In this document: positions 17,691-26,216 of the stretch, piece by piece
How positions within the stretch are numbered: the stretch's first letter is position 1
Layout: every line of letters starts with the position of its first letter
From: Haloechinothrix_A salitolerans
Lineage (GTDB): Bacteria > Actinomycetota > Actinomycetes > Mycobacteriales > Pseudonocardiaceae
DNA: 64,000 nt
Direction: 5' to 3' (one strand)
Assembly (NCBI RefSeq): GCF_039544105.1
Contig: NZ_BAABLA010000021.1
The notes under the pieces: model-generated
What the model was told of the DNA's origin: nothing
Database searches by the model: none
What the model saw: the letters and a program-made list of their open reading frames with translations, nothing else
Position numbers and translations under genes: made by a program

Positions 17691-18914
17691 ATGGCGGAGC
17701 GGACGACCTGCGTGATCGCCGGCGGCGGGCCAGCCGGGATGGTGCTCGGACTGCTGCTGGCGCGGGCGGGGATCGATGTCCAGGTGCTGGAGAAACACGC
17801 CGACTTCCTGCGGGACTTCCGGGGCGACACCGTGCACCCATCGACCATGGACTTGCTCGACGAACTCGGCCTCGGCGAGAGGTTCGCCGCCCTACCGCGG
17901 AGCGAGCTGACCGAAATCGCGTTCCCGACCGGCCCAAACGATCAGGTCGTGGTCGGCGACCTCCGACGACTGCGCGTGCGGCATCCCTATATCGCGATCA
18001 CTCCGCAGTGGGACCTGTTGACGCTGCTGGCCCAGGCAGCCGAGGAGGAGCCAACGTTCACACTGCGGATGCGCACCGAGGTGACCGGGCTATCGCGCGA
18101 GGCGGGCCGGGTCCGTGGCGTGCGGTACCGCACCGAGGACGGCACCACCGGCGAGATCCTCGCCGACCTGACGGTCGCCTGCGATGGGCGCCACTCGACC
18201 GTGCGACGGGAGGCAGGATTGCGGCCGCGCGAGTTTCCGGTGCCGATCGATGCCTGGTGGTTTCGACTGCCGCGTGACCCCAACGATGAGACGTCCACGC
18301 TCACACCCCGCATGCACAATCGCCGCTTCGCCATCGTCATCCCGCGCGAGGGGTATTACCAGATCGCCTACATCGCCAAGAAGGGCGAGGACACGGCGTT
18401 GCGGGCGGCCGGGATCGAGCGGTTCCGCGATGAGGTGGCGGCGGTGCTGCCGTCGCTCGCGGACCGGGTGGACGCGTTGACGTCGATGGACGACGTCAAG
18501 CACCTCGACATCCGGCTGAATCGGCTGCGCCGCTGGCACGCCGAGGGTCTGCTGTGCCTCGGCGATGCCGCGCACGCGATGTCACCGATCGGCGGAGTCG
18601 GGATCAACCTCGCCGTGCAGGACGCCGTGGCCGCGGCGACGCTGCTGGCGGAGCCGCTGCGGCGCGGCGCTGTCGACGCGCGGGCACTCGGGCGCGTGCG
18701 TGTCCGTCGGTTGCCGCCGACGGCCGTAGTGCAGCGACTGCAGCGGATCCTGCACCGCCTGGTAGCCGAACCGGTAGTCGAGGGCCGCCGTGAGGGACCA
18801 CCCGCACCGATGGTCGCGCTGCTTCGGCGGCTGCCATGGCTGTCCATCGTCCCGGCGTACCTGATCGGCGTAGGGATCAGGCCAGAGCACGCACCGGAGT
18901 TCGCGCGCCGGTGA
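17691..18914 (+). CDS. FAD-dependent monooxygenase (PHBH fold)
   Basis: 407 residues from ATG at 17691, preceded by a strong GGGGAGG site; an ATG at 17661 is also open. The FAD-binding GGGPAGMVLGLLLARAG motif is at residues about 11-27, the DG motif appears as ACDGRHSTVR, and the GD motif as LCLGDAAHAMSPIGGVGINLAVQD. This is the flavoprotein aromatic hydroxylase group; substrate not known. Divergent from gltX over a 106-bp promoter region and convergent with the FAH gene. Confidence 0.9.
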   Translation: MAERTTCVIAGGGPAGMVLGLLLARAGIDVQVLEKHADFLRDFRGDTVHPSTMDLLDELGLGERFAALPRSELTEIAFPTGPNDQVVVGDLRRLRVRHPYIAITPQWDLLTLLAQAAEEEPTFTLRMRTEVTGLSREAGRVRGVRYRTEDGTTGEILADLTVACDGRHSTVRREAGLRPREFPVPIDAWWFRLPRDPNDETSTLTPRMHNRRFAIVIPREGYYQIAYIAKKGEDTALRAAGIERFRDEVAAVLPSLADRVDALTSMDDVKHLDIRLNRLRRWHAEGLLCLGDAAHAMSPIGGVGINLAVQDAVAAATLLAEPLRRGAVDARALGRVRVRRLPPTAVVQRLQRILHRLVAEPVVEGRREGPPAPMVALLRRLPWLSIVPAYLIGVGIRPEHAPEFARR

Positions 18915-18921
18915 GACCGGC

Positions 18922-19680
18922 TCAGCCCGCCTGGACCGGATTCGTCAACGTGCCGATGCCCTCGACGGTCACCGACACCTTCTGCCCCTCGGCCAGGGGC
19001 CCGACGCCTTCGGGCGTACCGGTGAGGATGACATCGCCTGGCAGCAGGGTCATGATCCCGGATACGAACTCGATCAGGTGGTTCACCTTGTGCACGATGT
19101 CGCTCGTCCGAGCCCGCTGCTTCACCTCGCCGTCTACCTCGGTGCGGAGCTCAAGATCGGACGGGTCGACGGCGGTCTCGATCCACGGCCCGAGCGGGCA
19201 GAACGTGTCGTACCCCTTCGCGCGGGTGAACTGCACATCGGCTTTCTGCTGGTCACGCGCGGTGACATCGTTGGCGATAGTGTAGCCAAGCACCGCTGCC
19301 TTGGCGCGCGCCGCCGTGACGTTCTTGACCGGCTGGCCAATCACGACGGCGAGCTCACCCTCGAAGTCCACCCGCTCCGAACTGGCCGGAAGCTTAATCG
19401 GCACGTCGGGCCCGATCACGCTGGTATTCGGCTTCATGAAGATCAACGGCGTCTCGGGCACCTCGCTACCGAACTCGGCCGCGTGCGCGGCGTAGTTCTT
19501 GCCAACCGCGATGATCTTGGTTGGCAGGATCGGCGCGAGCAGCCTGACGTCGGCGAGTGGCCAACGCTTCCCAGTGAAATTGGGGTCCCCGAACGGGTGA
19601 TCGGCGATCTCCAGCACCTCGTCGCCCTCGATCGAGGCGAACGCGACACCGGCAGGATGAGCGATTCGAGCTAGACGCAT
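18922..19680 (-). CDS. Fumarylacetoacetate hydrolase family protein
   Basis: 252 residues. The FAH core is complete: AVGKNYAAHAAEFG, PLIFMKPNTSVIGP, ERVDFEGELAVVIG and YTIANDVTARDQQ carry the metal-binding acidic residues, and the C terminus has GDVILTGTPEGVGP. Members hydrolyse or isomerise acylpyruvates and related beta-diketones. The gene corresponds by position to Rv2993c next to gltX in M. tuberculosis. It converges with the monooxygenase gene with only 7 bp between the stops. Confidence 0.93.
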   Translation of the reverse strand: MRLARIAHPAGVAFASIEGDEVLEIADHPFGDPNFTGKRWPLADVRLLAPILPTKIIAVGKNYAAHAAEFGSEVPETPLIFMKPNTSVIGPDVPIKLPASSERVDFEGELAVVIGQPVKNVTAARAKAAVLGYTIANDVTARDQQKADVQFTRAKGYDTFCPLGPWIETAVDPSDLELRTEVDGEVKQRARTSDIVHKVNHLIEFVSGIMTLLPGDVILTGTPEGVGPLAEGQKVSVTVEGIGTLTNPVQAG

Positions 19681-19912
19681 ACTCGAACAGTATCGGACGT
19701 CGCGGCGCCCTTGACTGCCGATGCTGTACGGCGCTTGGTGACCTGCGCGTGATCAATACGGGCCGCTGACTCGGGCCTCCAAATACCACTCAAAGCGTGA
19801 CATCCCGTACGGGATGAAACCCACCCAGTAACAGCAGAACGAAATAAAACGACCATCTCAATATGCGCCCGTAAGCCAAGCGGGCGAAGTAGAGAAGTCG
19901 AGAGGAAGACCC

Positions 19913-20572
19913 ATGAGGAACGCACTGGCCAAGATCGGCAGCGTGGCCCGCAGGGCCGGCCGCAACCGCCTCACCGCTGCTCTGCTCGGCGGCGCACTGG
20001 TGCTGATGATCGGCGGAGGCACTGCCGTCGCTGCGGATCACATCGGTAGCGAAGACATCAGGGATGGCAGCATCCTCCGCAAGGATCTGCACCCTGATCA
20101 CGTGATGGCCGACATCAACCAAGTCTGGTGGGGTGAGCTGGCAGGTCGTATCCGTCCCGACATCAACAACGTCTTCTCCAGCGAGATCGTCAACGGCACG
20201 ATCCAGTCCGAGGACATCTCGGACGACGCCAAATCTGAGCTAAGAGGGGTCAATCGATACGAAGTCATCGGCAGGGGCACCGACAGTGTGACACTCGCCC
20301 CTGAGGAGTCTGCGGAGATCGTCACGTTGTGTGCGAGTGATAACAGCTCCCCTGAGCAGCAAGCCGAGGTCGCCCTGGGTGGCGGCGCCAAAGCCAAGTC
20401 AGGGTCAATCACCATGGGCGGTAGCTACCCGTCCGACATCGAGCAGGTCTCCGAGGCCGACAGTGATGACCCGGCTGGCCGTTGGAAGGCGGGCGGCTGG
20501 GCCGTGCACGTGACCGCAGGCCCCGACGGTGCAACCGTACAGCCATACGTCACCTGTGCCGCGATGAACTGA
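19913..20572 (+). CDS. Secreted hypothetical protein with DI-x-DG-type repeats
   Basis: 219 residues with a good ribosome site (GAGAGGAAG). The N terminus has a long basic region and a signal peptide with hydrophobic core ALLGGALVLMIGGGTAVA, likely cut after AVAA. The next part repeats a motif of the form (G/S)SE(D/I)I(R/V)(D/N)G(S/T)I (GSEDIRDGSI, SSEIVNGTI, SEDISDD), a pattern seen in many actinobacterial surface proteins of unknown role. The C-terminal ~110 residues look like a small beta-rich domain with two cysteines (TLCAS and VTCAA), possibly a disulfide. No function can be assigned. Confidence 0.8.
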   Translation: MRNALAKIGSVARRAGRNRLTAALLGGALVLMIGGGTAVAADHIGSEDIRDGSILRKDLHPDHVMADINQVWWGELAGRIRPDINNVFSSEIVNGTIQSEDISDDAKSELRGVNRYEVIGRGTDSVTLAPEESAEIVTLCASDNSSPEQQAEVALGGGAKAKSGSITMGGSYPSDIEQVSEADSDDPAGRWKAGGWAVHVTAGPDGATVQPYVTCAAMN

Positions 20573-20600
20573 GCCCCAATACGACCTCCACGGGACACAG

Positions 20601-20632
20601 AAGACCCCGCCTCACCTGAGGGGCGGGGTCTT
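20601..20632 (+). terminator. Rho-independent terminator after the secreted protein gene
   Basis: A perfect 11-bp stem (AAGACCCCGCC with GGCGGGGTCTT) around a 10-nt loop lies 28 bp past the stop codon and ends in TCTTCTCT. Because it lies between convergent genes it may also stop cimA transcripts. Confidence 0.85.
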
Positions 20633-20677
20633 CTCTACTGCCGCTGAGCTCCAACACACTCAGCGAGAATGCCCTGT

Positions 20678-22312
20678 TCAGAAAGCCACCCGCATGGCTT
20701 TGTGGACCAGTGCGTCGCACAGCGCCAACCAACTGGCCTCGACGATGTTCTCGTGCACGCCGACCGTGGTCCACTCGCGCTCGCGATCGGAGCTCTCGAT
20801 CAGCACGCGAGTGACGGCGTCGGTGCCATGCATGCCGGGCAGGATGCGCACCTTGTAATCGGCGAGCTCGACGCTGTCCAACCAGGCGAGACTGGGTGAC
20901 AGCGCCTTGCGCAGCGCGGCGTCCAGCGCGTTCACCGGACCGTTGCCCTCGGCCGTTGCGATCACCCGCTCCCCCGCGACGTGCACCTTCACCGTCGCCT
21001 CGGAGATCACCTCGCCGTCGGAGCGGTGGTCGAGCACAACCCGGTAGGACTCCAGCTCGAACGGCGCCTCGGGAGCGAGGGCGTCACCCAAGCCGTCGCC
21101 GTCGTCATCCATCGCGCGGCGGAGCAGCAACTCCAGTGAGGCGTCTGCGGCCTCGAAGGACCACCCTTTCGCCTCAAGCGTCTTCACCTTCTCGACGACG
21201 TTGGTCAGGGCGGTGGGTTGGCTGGCGAGGTCAACCCCGAGCTCACGTCCCTTGAGCTCAAGGCTGGCCCTGCCAGCCATCTCGGTGACGAGTACCCGCA
21301 TGTCGTTGCCGACGACGGATGGATCGATGTGGTTGTACAACAACGGATCCACCTTGATCGCGCTCGCGTGCAGCCCCGCCTTGTGAGCGAAGGCCGATGC
21401 TCCGACGTATGCCTGGTGGGTGTCGGGTGCGATGTTCGCGATTTCGGCAAGGGCATGGGAGACGCGGGTGAGCTCGGCGGCGCCGCCGGTGGGCAGCACA
21501 TCCATGTCGAGCTTGGTCACCAAGTTCCCGATCACGGCGAACAGGTCGGCGTTACCGGCCCGCTCGCCGTAGCCATTGGCGGTGCACTGCACGTGCGTGG
21601 CACCGGCCTGTACCGCGGCGACGCTGTTGGCCACCGCGCACGAGGTGTCGTCCTGGCAGTGAATGCCGAGCCGCAGCCCGGTCTTGTCGGCCACCTCACG
21701 CACCGTCTCGGCGATGCCGAGGGGAAGTTGCCCGCCGTTGGTGTCGCACAGGACGGCGACGTCAGCGCCCCCCTCGCCGGCCGCCATGAGCACTCGGAGC
21801 GCGGTGTCCGGGTCGAAGGCATAGCCGTCGAAGAAGTGCTCGGCGTCCAGAAAGACCCTGCGGCCTTCGCTGACCAGGAACGACACCGTGTCCCGCACCA
21901 TCTCACATGCCTCAGCGACGTCGACCCGCAGCGCACGCTCGATGTGGCGGCGATCGGACTTCGCGACCAGCGTGATCACCGGCGCCTGGGAATCCAGCAA
22001 CGCTCTGACCTGAGCGTCATCGGACGCGTTGGTGCTCGCTTTACGGGTGGAGCCAAACGCGACGAGGGCAGCGTGTTTCAATGCCAGTTCACCCTGGCTT
22101 GCCCGCGCGAAGAACTCGGTGTCCTTGGGTAGCGCGCCTGGCCAGCCGCCTTCGATAAAACCAACGCCGAGTTCGTCGAGCAGCCGCGCGACGGCCAGTT
22201 TGTCGGTGACCGAGTACGAGATCCCCTCACGCTGCGCACCGTCGCGCAGGGTGGTGTCGTACACGTGGAAGGCGTCACCAAGGGGCGTATCGGCGGGTTC
22301 CGTTCGGTTCAC
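20678..22312 (-). CDS. cimA: (R)-citramalate synthase
   Basis: 544 residues. The DRE-TIM barrel opens with HVYDTTLRDGAQREGISYSV; the metal-binding HCQDDTSCA (HxH-like region) and GYGERAGNADL follow near 215-255. A communication region and a LeuA-type C-terminal dimer/regulatory domain complete it. This is the long CimA type, which condenses pyruvate and acetyl-CoA as the first step of a threonine-independent route to isoleucine. The leader upstream codes for several isoleucines, which supports this role over 2-isopropylmalate synthase. Confidence 0.93.
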   Translation of the reverse strand: MNRTEPADTPLGDAFHVYDTTLRDGAQREGISYSVTDKLAVARLLDELGVGFIEGGWPGALPKDTEFFARASQGELALKHAALVAFGSTRKASTNASDDAQVRALLDSQAPVITLVAKSDRRHIERALRVDVAEACEMVRDTVSFLVSEGRRVFLDAEHFFDGYAFDPDTALRVLMAAGEGGADVAVLCDTNGGQLPLGIAETVREVADKTGLRLGIHCQDDTSCAVANSVAAVQAGATHVQCTANGYGERAGNADLFAVIGNLVTKLDMDVLPTGGAAELTRVSHALAEIANIAPDTHQAYVGASAFAHKAGLHASAIKVDPLLYNHIDPSVVGNDMRVLVTEMAGRASLELKGRELGVDLASQPTALTNVVEKVKTLEAKGWSFEAADASLELLLRRAMDDDGDGLGDALAPEAPFELESYRVVLDHRSDGEVISEATVKVHVAGERVIATAEGNGPVNALDAALRKALSPSLAWLDSVELADYKVRILPGMHGTDAVTRVLIESSDREREWTTVGVHENIVEASWLALCDALVHKAMRVAF

Positions 22313-22352
22313 AGGTCACTCCTGGGTCATCTGGCCGCTTGTCGGTGGCAAC

Positions 22353-22380
22353 AAAAAAACCTCCCGCGGAATGCGAGAGG
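22353..22380 (-). terminator. Attenuator terminator in the cimA leader
   Basis: On the minus strand an 8-bp stem (CCTCTCGC with GCGGGAGG, one G-T pair) around the loop ATTCC is followed directly by seven T. It stands 40 bp upstream of the cimA start and after a leader ORF and hairpin, so it is placed to stop transcription before cimA when the leader is translated freely. Confidence 0.85.
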
Positions 22381-22382
22381 TC

Positions 22383-22424
22383 AGCGCGCCGAGGGCTCGT
22401 TGTCGAGTACCTACTCGGCGCGCT
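22383..22424 (-). promoter_or_regulatory. Leader hairpin of the cimA attenuator
   Basis: Two perfect 11-bp arms (22,383-22,393 and 22,414-22,424; AGCGCGCCGAG with its complement) enclose a 20-nt loop. The first transcribed arm covers the last codons of the leader peptide, so a ribosome stalled at the Ile codons just before it would disturb the hairpin. The competing antiterminator pairing could not be worked out by eye. Confidence 0.75.
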
Positions 22425-22464
22425 TGCGAATAATGATCGCGGCGACGTGGCCAATGGACGTCAT
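22411..22464 (-). CDS. Isoleucine-rich leader peptide of cimA
   Basis: A 17-residue ORF, MTSIGHVAAIIIRKRAE, runs from ATG at 22464 to TAG. Three consecutive isoleucine codons (ATC ATT ATT) lie at codons 10-12 and another at codon 4. Immediately downstream are a strong hairpin and a terminator with a T7 tract, then cimA. The arrangement is that of a classical ribosome-mediated attenuator sensing charged tRNA-Ile. The Shine-Dalgarno site is weak. Too short for ordinary gene finders, and expression has to be tested. Confidence 0.75.
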   Translation of the reverse strand: MTSIGHVAAIIIRKRAE

Positions 22465-22713
22465 GGCGACATCATGCCACACCCACGTCGTGTCCCATAG
22501 CCAGACCCGGGTGTTTCACTCTCGGGGCTGTCGTGTCCCCCGCTCAGTACGCCGTGTCCCCCCTGCATGACGCCGTGTTCCGCGTTCCCGACGTCGTGCC
22601 CGACACTCGGATGGCTGTGTGCGACATCACGGCCGACGTCGATGGTCGCGAATGCCAGACACGGCGTCGGGAACGGGGGACACGGCGCACACGGCAGGTG
22701 CCCCCGCCCGGCG
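22465..22713. repeat. Intergenic region with GGGGACACG-type short repeats
   Basis: No gene is supported here. The stretch contains several copies, in both orientations, of a short word of the form CGGGGGACACGRCG (for example near 22,530, 22,555 and 22,672) plus related GTGTTCC and CGTCGTG words. The same word occurs twice at 49,464-49,498, between two unrelated core genes. It probably also contains the promoter for the cimA leader. Role unknown. Confidence 0.5.
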
Positions 22714-23763
22714 CTAGGCGCCTTCGCGGACGTTGGAGGAGACCAGGGCGGCCAACCGGTCGCCGATGGCCTTGGTTGTTCCCGGCGAGGTGTGGTCTCG
22801 GGTTGCCAGGTCGAACGCCACCGATGCCTCGATCCTGCGCGCGGCCTCCTTGTAGCCGAGGTGGTCGAGCAGCAGCGAGACCGAAAGCACGGCGGCCGTC
22901 GGGTCCGCGATGCCCTGGCCCGCGATGTCAGGGGCGCTGCCGTGGACCGGCTCGAACATGCTCGGGTTGGCCCTGGTGACGTCGAGGTTCCCGGACGCGG
23001 CGAGGCCGATTCCACCGGTGATCGCTGCCGCGAGGTCGGTGATGATGTCGCCGAACAGGTTATCGGTGACGACAACGTCGAACCGCGACGGGTCGGTGAC
23101 CATGTGGATCGTCGCCGCGTCAACGTGCTGGTACTCGACCGTGACCTCGGGATGCTGCAGCGACACCTCCTCGACGATCCGCGACCACAACGACCCGGCG
23201 TGGGTGAGCACGTTTGTCTTGTGCACCAGCGTGAGGTGCCGCCGGGGACGCTGGGCCGCCCGCGCGAAGGCGTCAGAGACAACTCGCTTGATGCCGAACG
23301 CCGTGTTGAGGCTGACCTCGGTGGCGATCTCGTGCTCGGTGTCTTTGCGGAGGATGCCGCCATTACCGACGTACGGGCCCTCGGTGCCCTCGCGGACGAC
23401 GATCATGTCGATCTCGCCAGGATCCATGATCGTGCCGCGCACACCGGGGTACAGCCGGGCCGGGCGCAAATTGACATGGTGGTCGAGCTCGAACCGCAAC
23501 CGCAGCAGCAGGCCGCGCTCCAGAATGCCGCTCGGCACCGTGGGGTCGCCGACCGCGCCGAGCAGGATGGCGTCGTGCTGCCGGAGCTCACCGAGCACCG
23601 ACTCGGGAAGCAGCTCGCCGGTGGAATGCCAGCGTGCCGCACCGAGGTCGTAACTGGTGGTCTCCAAGTCGAACGCCGATGGCGCGACTTCGGCGAGCAC
23701 CTTCAACGCCTCGGTCACAACCTCGGGCCCGATCCCGTCACCCGGGATCACCGCGAGCCGCAT
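22714..23763 (-). CDS. leuB: 3-isopropylmalate dehydrogenase
   Basis: 349 residues from ATG at 23763, where the family's usual opening MRLAVIPGDGIGPEVV begins; the longer open frame upstream is not needed. The substrate/cofactor motifs include VVREGTEGPY and the metal-binding VTDNLFGDIITDLAA. It oxidises 3-isopropylmalate in leucine synthesis. Some relatives also accept 3-methylmalate-type substrates in the citramalate route, and cimA lies next to it; whether this enzyme does so is open. Order cimA, leuB, serA resembles that of mycobacteria. Confidence 0.95.
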   Translation of the reverse strand: MRLAVIPGDGIGPEVVTEALKVLAEVAPSAFDLETTSYDLGAARWHSTGELLPESVLGELRQHDAILLGAVGDPTVPSGILERGLLLRLRFELDHHVNLRPARLYPGVRGTIMDPGEIDMIVVREGTEGPYVGNGGILRKDTEHEIATEVSLNTAFGIKRVVSDAFARAAQRPRRHLTLVHKTNVLTHAGSLWSRIVEEVSLQHPEVTVEYQHVDAATIHMVTDPSRFDVVVTDNLFGDIITDLAAAITGGIGLAASGNLDVTRANPSMFEPVHGSAPDIAGQGIADPTAAVLSVSLLLDHLGYKEAARRIEASVAFDLATRDHTSPGTTKAIGDRLAALVSSNVREGA

Positions 23764-23871
23764 CCAACACCTCCATGTACTAAGGCCTGTACGTCGTCCG
23801 GCTTCCCCAGCCACGGCAGGTTACCGGTCCGACACACCATCCGTAACCTCGCCACCCCTGGCAGAGACCGA

Positions 23872-23914
23872 GATCGCAGTGCGCATCACTCAAAAGGGGC
23901 AGCGCACTGCGATC
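23872..23914. terminator. Inverted repeat between serA and leuB, probable terminator
   Basis: Two perfect 13-bp arms (GATCGCAGTGCGC and its complement) enclose a 17-nt loop. It lies 52 bp after the serA stop on the minus strand. There is no strong T-tract, so termination efficiency is uncertain. The outer GATC ends resemble the inverted repeat at 35,550-35,596. Confidence 0.55.
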
Positions 23915-23966
23915 CGGTAGTCCCGCCACCGTGATCAACGGCACGGCGGCGTAGCCAACGTGGGTG

Positions 23967-25562
23967 TCAGGGGAAGGTGACGGCCCGCACGGTCGACGCG
24001 CCGACGGTGGAGCCGATAGGGCTGAGGACGTCGGCGTCGACGGCGCGGTCGACGCGCAGCAGCATGACGGCGTCCGAGCCTTCGGTGGTCTGGCTGATCT
24101 GCGCGGCCTCGATGTTCACACCCGCCTCGCCGAGCAGCGTCCCCACACGGCCCATCACACCTGGGCGGTCCGGGTACTCCAGCAGCAGCATGTGGCCCTC
24201 GGCGCGGATGTCGAAGTGGCGGCCGTTGACCTCGACCAGCTTCTCCACCTCGTCCAAACCGGTGATAGCACCCGACACCGAGTGCGCGGTGCCGTCGGCG
24301 TGCACCGCGCGCAACGTGACCTCGCTGCGGTAGATGACACTCTCCGGCTGGGTGGTCACCTCGACGCTGACACCAAGGTCGTCGGCGAGCCGCTGCGCGT
24401 TGACGAACGTGACCTGGTCCTCGACCACGGTGTCAAACGCACCCCGCAGCGCGGCCAGCGGCAACACGCTAACGTCCTCGCTGGCCAGCTCACCCGACAC
24501 CTGCACGGTGATCGACGTCGGCGGCTTCGTCGAGAACGCCGACAGCACGGTGCCAAGCTTCTGCGTCAACGGCAGGTATGGCCGCAGCTCGTCGGAGACG
24601 ACACCGCTGGCCACGTTCACCGCGTCCGGCACGAAGTCACCCCGCAGCGCGAGCTTGACCGACTTCGCCACATCGGTACCCGCCCGATCCTGCGCCTCCA
24701 CCGTGGACGCACCCAGATGCGGGGTGACGACCACGTTCGGCAACCCGAACAGCGGACTCGACGTGGTCGGCTCGGTCGCGAACACATCCACACCGGCACC
24801 ACCGACGTGACCGTCGGCCACCGCCTTGGCCAGCGCCTCCTCATCAACAAGGCCACCACGGGCGGCGTTAATCACCACCACACCCTGCTTGGTCTTGGCC
24901 AACGCGTCAGCGTCGATCAACCCCTTGGTCTCCGGTGTCTTCGGCAGGTGGATCGAAATGACATCGGCACGCGAGAGCAGCTCGTCCAGCGAGACCAGCT
25001 CGATGCCCAACTGCTTGGCACGCGCGGCCGAAACGTACGGGTCGTAGGCGATCAGCTCGGTGTCGAAGCTCGCGACACGGTGCGCGAACAGCTGACCAAT
25101 CTTGCCAAGCCCCACAACACCTACGGTCTTACCGTTGAGCTCGACACCGGTGTAGGAGGAACGCTTCCACTCCCCACCCTGCAAACTTTCATTCGCGGCG
25201 GGCACCCGGCGCAACACCGACAGCAACAGCGCGACAGCGTGCTCAGCCGCCGACACGATGTTCGACGTCGGCGCGTTGACCACCATCACACCGCGCTCGG
25301 TCGCGGCAGAAACCTCAACATTGTCGAGGCCGACACCGGCGCGCGCGACCACCTTCAACTTGGTCGCCGCGGCAAGCACCTCGGCATCCACCTTCGTCGC
25401 CGACCGCACCAACAACGCGTCCGCGTCCGCGACCGCCTCCAGCAGCGCGGGCCGGTCGGTGCCATCGACACGTCGGATCTCCACCTCATCACCGAACACC
25501 TCAACGGCGGACGGCGCGAGTTTCTCAGCGAGCAGGACAACAGGGCGAGTAGCGCTGGTCAC
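23967..25562 (-). CDS. serA: D-3-phosphoglycerate dehydrogenase
   Basis: 531 residues from GTG at 25562, which gives the usual actinobacterial length; the open frame extends 29 residues further without homology-like sequence. Motifs: ARAGVGLDNVEV, NAD-binding VGVVGLGKIGQLFA (GxGxxG), the catalytic Arg/Glu/His in INAARGGLVDEEAL and VVTPHLGASTVEAQ. An intervening domain and a C-terminal ACT domain (LLLEYPDRPGVMGRVGTLLGEAGVNIEAAQ) follow, the type III enzyme inhibited by serine. First step of serine synthesis. Confidence 0.97.
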   Translation of the reverse strand: MTSATRPVVLLAEKLAPSAVEVFGDEVEIRRVDGTDRPALLEAVADADALLVRSATKVDAEVLAAATKLKVVARAGVGLDNVEVSAATERGVMVVNAPTSNIVSAAEHAVALLLSVLRRVPAANESLQGGEWKRSSYTGVELNGKTVGVVGLGKIGQLFAHRVASFDTELIAYDPYVSAARAKQLGIELVSLDELLSRADVISIHLPKTPETKGLIDADALAKTKQGVVVINAARGGLVDEEALAKAVADGHVGGAGVDVFATEPTTSSPLFGLPNVVVTPHLGASTVEAQDRAGTDVAKSVKLALRGDFVPDAVNVASGVVSDELRPYLPLTQKLGTVLSAFSTKPPTSITVQVSGELASEDVSVLPLAALRGAFDTVVEDQVTFVNAQRLADDLGVSVEVTTQPESVIYRSEVTLRAVHADGTAHSVSGAITGLDEVEKLVEVNGRHFDIRAEGHMLLLEYPDRPGVMGRVGTLLGEAGVNIEAAQISQTTEGSDAVMLLRVDRAVDADVLSPIGSTVGASTVRAVTFP

Positions 25563-25836
25563 GAAACGACTCCGGTCGGTTGTGGCGTGCACAGGAATGG
25601 CGAGAGCGCGCTCAGCGGGCGCTGGGAACCTCTCGCGGCGCGTTACCACGGTGTAACGCGCACGGGGGTGAGTCTAGCCAGCAGACCAATCCCATTCGAC
25701 CCTTGAGCGCCGGTGTGTGCGAAACCACCGCATCAGGGGGCGTGACCAGTGGTAATCGACCACACGGCGTTCCACACGCTGGGATGCGGCTCCGACCAGC
25801 GGGGACGCCGTTCACCGACGTCGTGCCGAGCCGCTG

Positions 25837-26130
25837 TCACCACGGCGTGTCGAACTCGCCGTCCTTGGCGCCAGCGACGAACGCACGCCACTCACTTGGA
25901 GTAAAGATCAGAGTGGTGTCGGCCTGCCGGAGCGCCACGTAGGTGAGCCCGTCGGTGTGCGGCACGAAAGCGATCTCGAACGGCTCACCGACGGCGGCCG
26001 GGGTGTCCCCCGCCGCGACAGGACGATGCCAGTCCGCCCCGCTGAGGTCGATCTCGTCTCGCAGCGCGGCCTTGTCGTCAGCGCCGTCGGCACGCCCCTC
26101 GGCGTCGGTCTCGCCCCAAGGCTCGTCCGT
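25837..26130 (-). CDS. DUF397 domain protein, orphan
   Basis: 97 residues from ATG at 26130. The C-terminal segment TLIFTPSEWRAFVAGAKDGEFDTPW is the DUF397 signature. DUF397 genes usually follow an XRE/DUF5753 regulator, but none is adjacent here; compare the complete pair at 57,784-58,865. The N-terminal half is acidic and without clear features. It may be a stand-alone relative. Confidence 0.85.
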   Translation of the reverse strand, partial: TDEPWGETDAEGRADGADDKAALRDEIDLSGADWHRPVAAGDTPAAVGEPFEIAFVPHTDGLTYVALRQADTTLIFTPSEWRAFVAGAKDGEFDTPW

Positions 26131-26216
26131 CATGCCGGTCACCGTAGCCCGCATCGGCCCAGCTCACAGCATGCGCGACGAACCGCAACGCGATCGCGGT
26201 GTTCGGTCGTACGGCG

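Noticed and set aside
20678..22312. Calling the cimA gene 2-isopropylmalate synthase (leuA)
   Set aside because: The opening DTTLRDGAQREGISYSV, the GGWPGALPKDTEFF word and the Ile-rich leader fit the citramalate synthase type.
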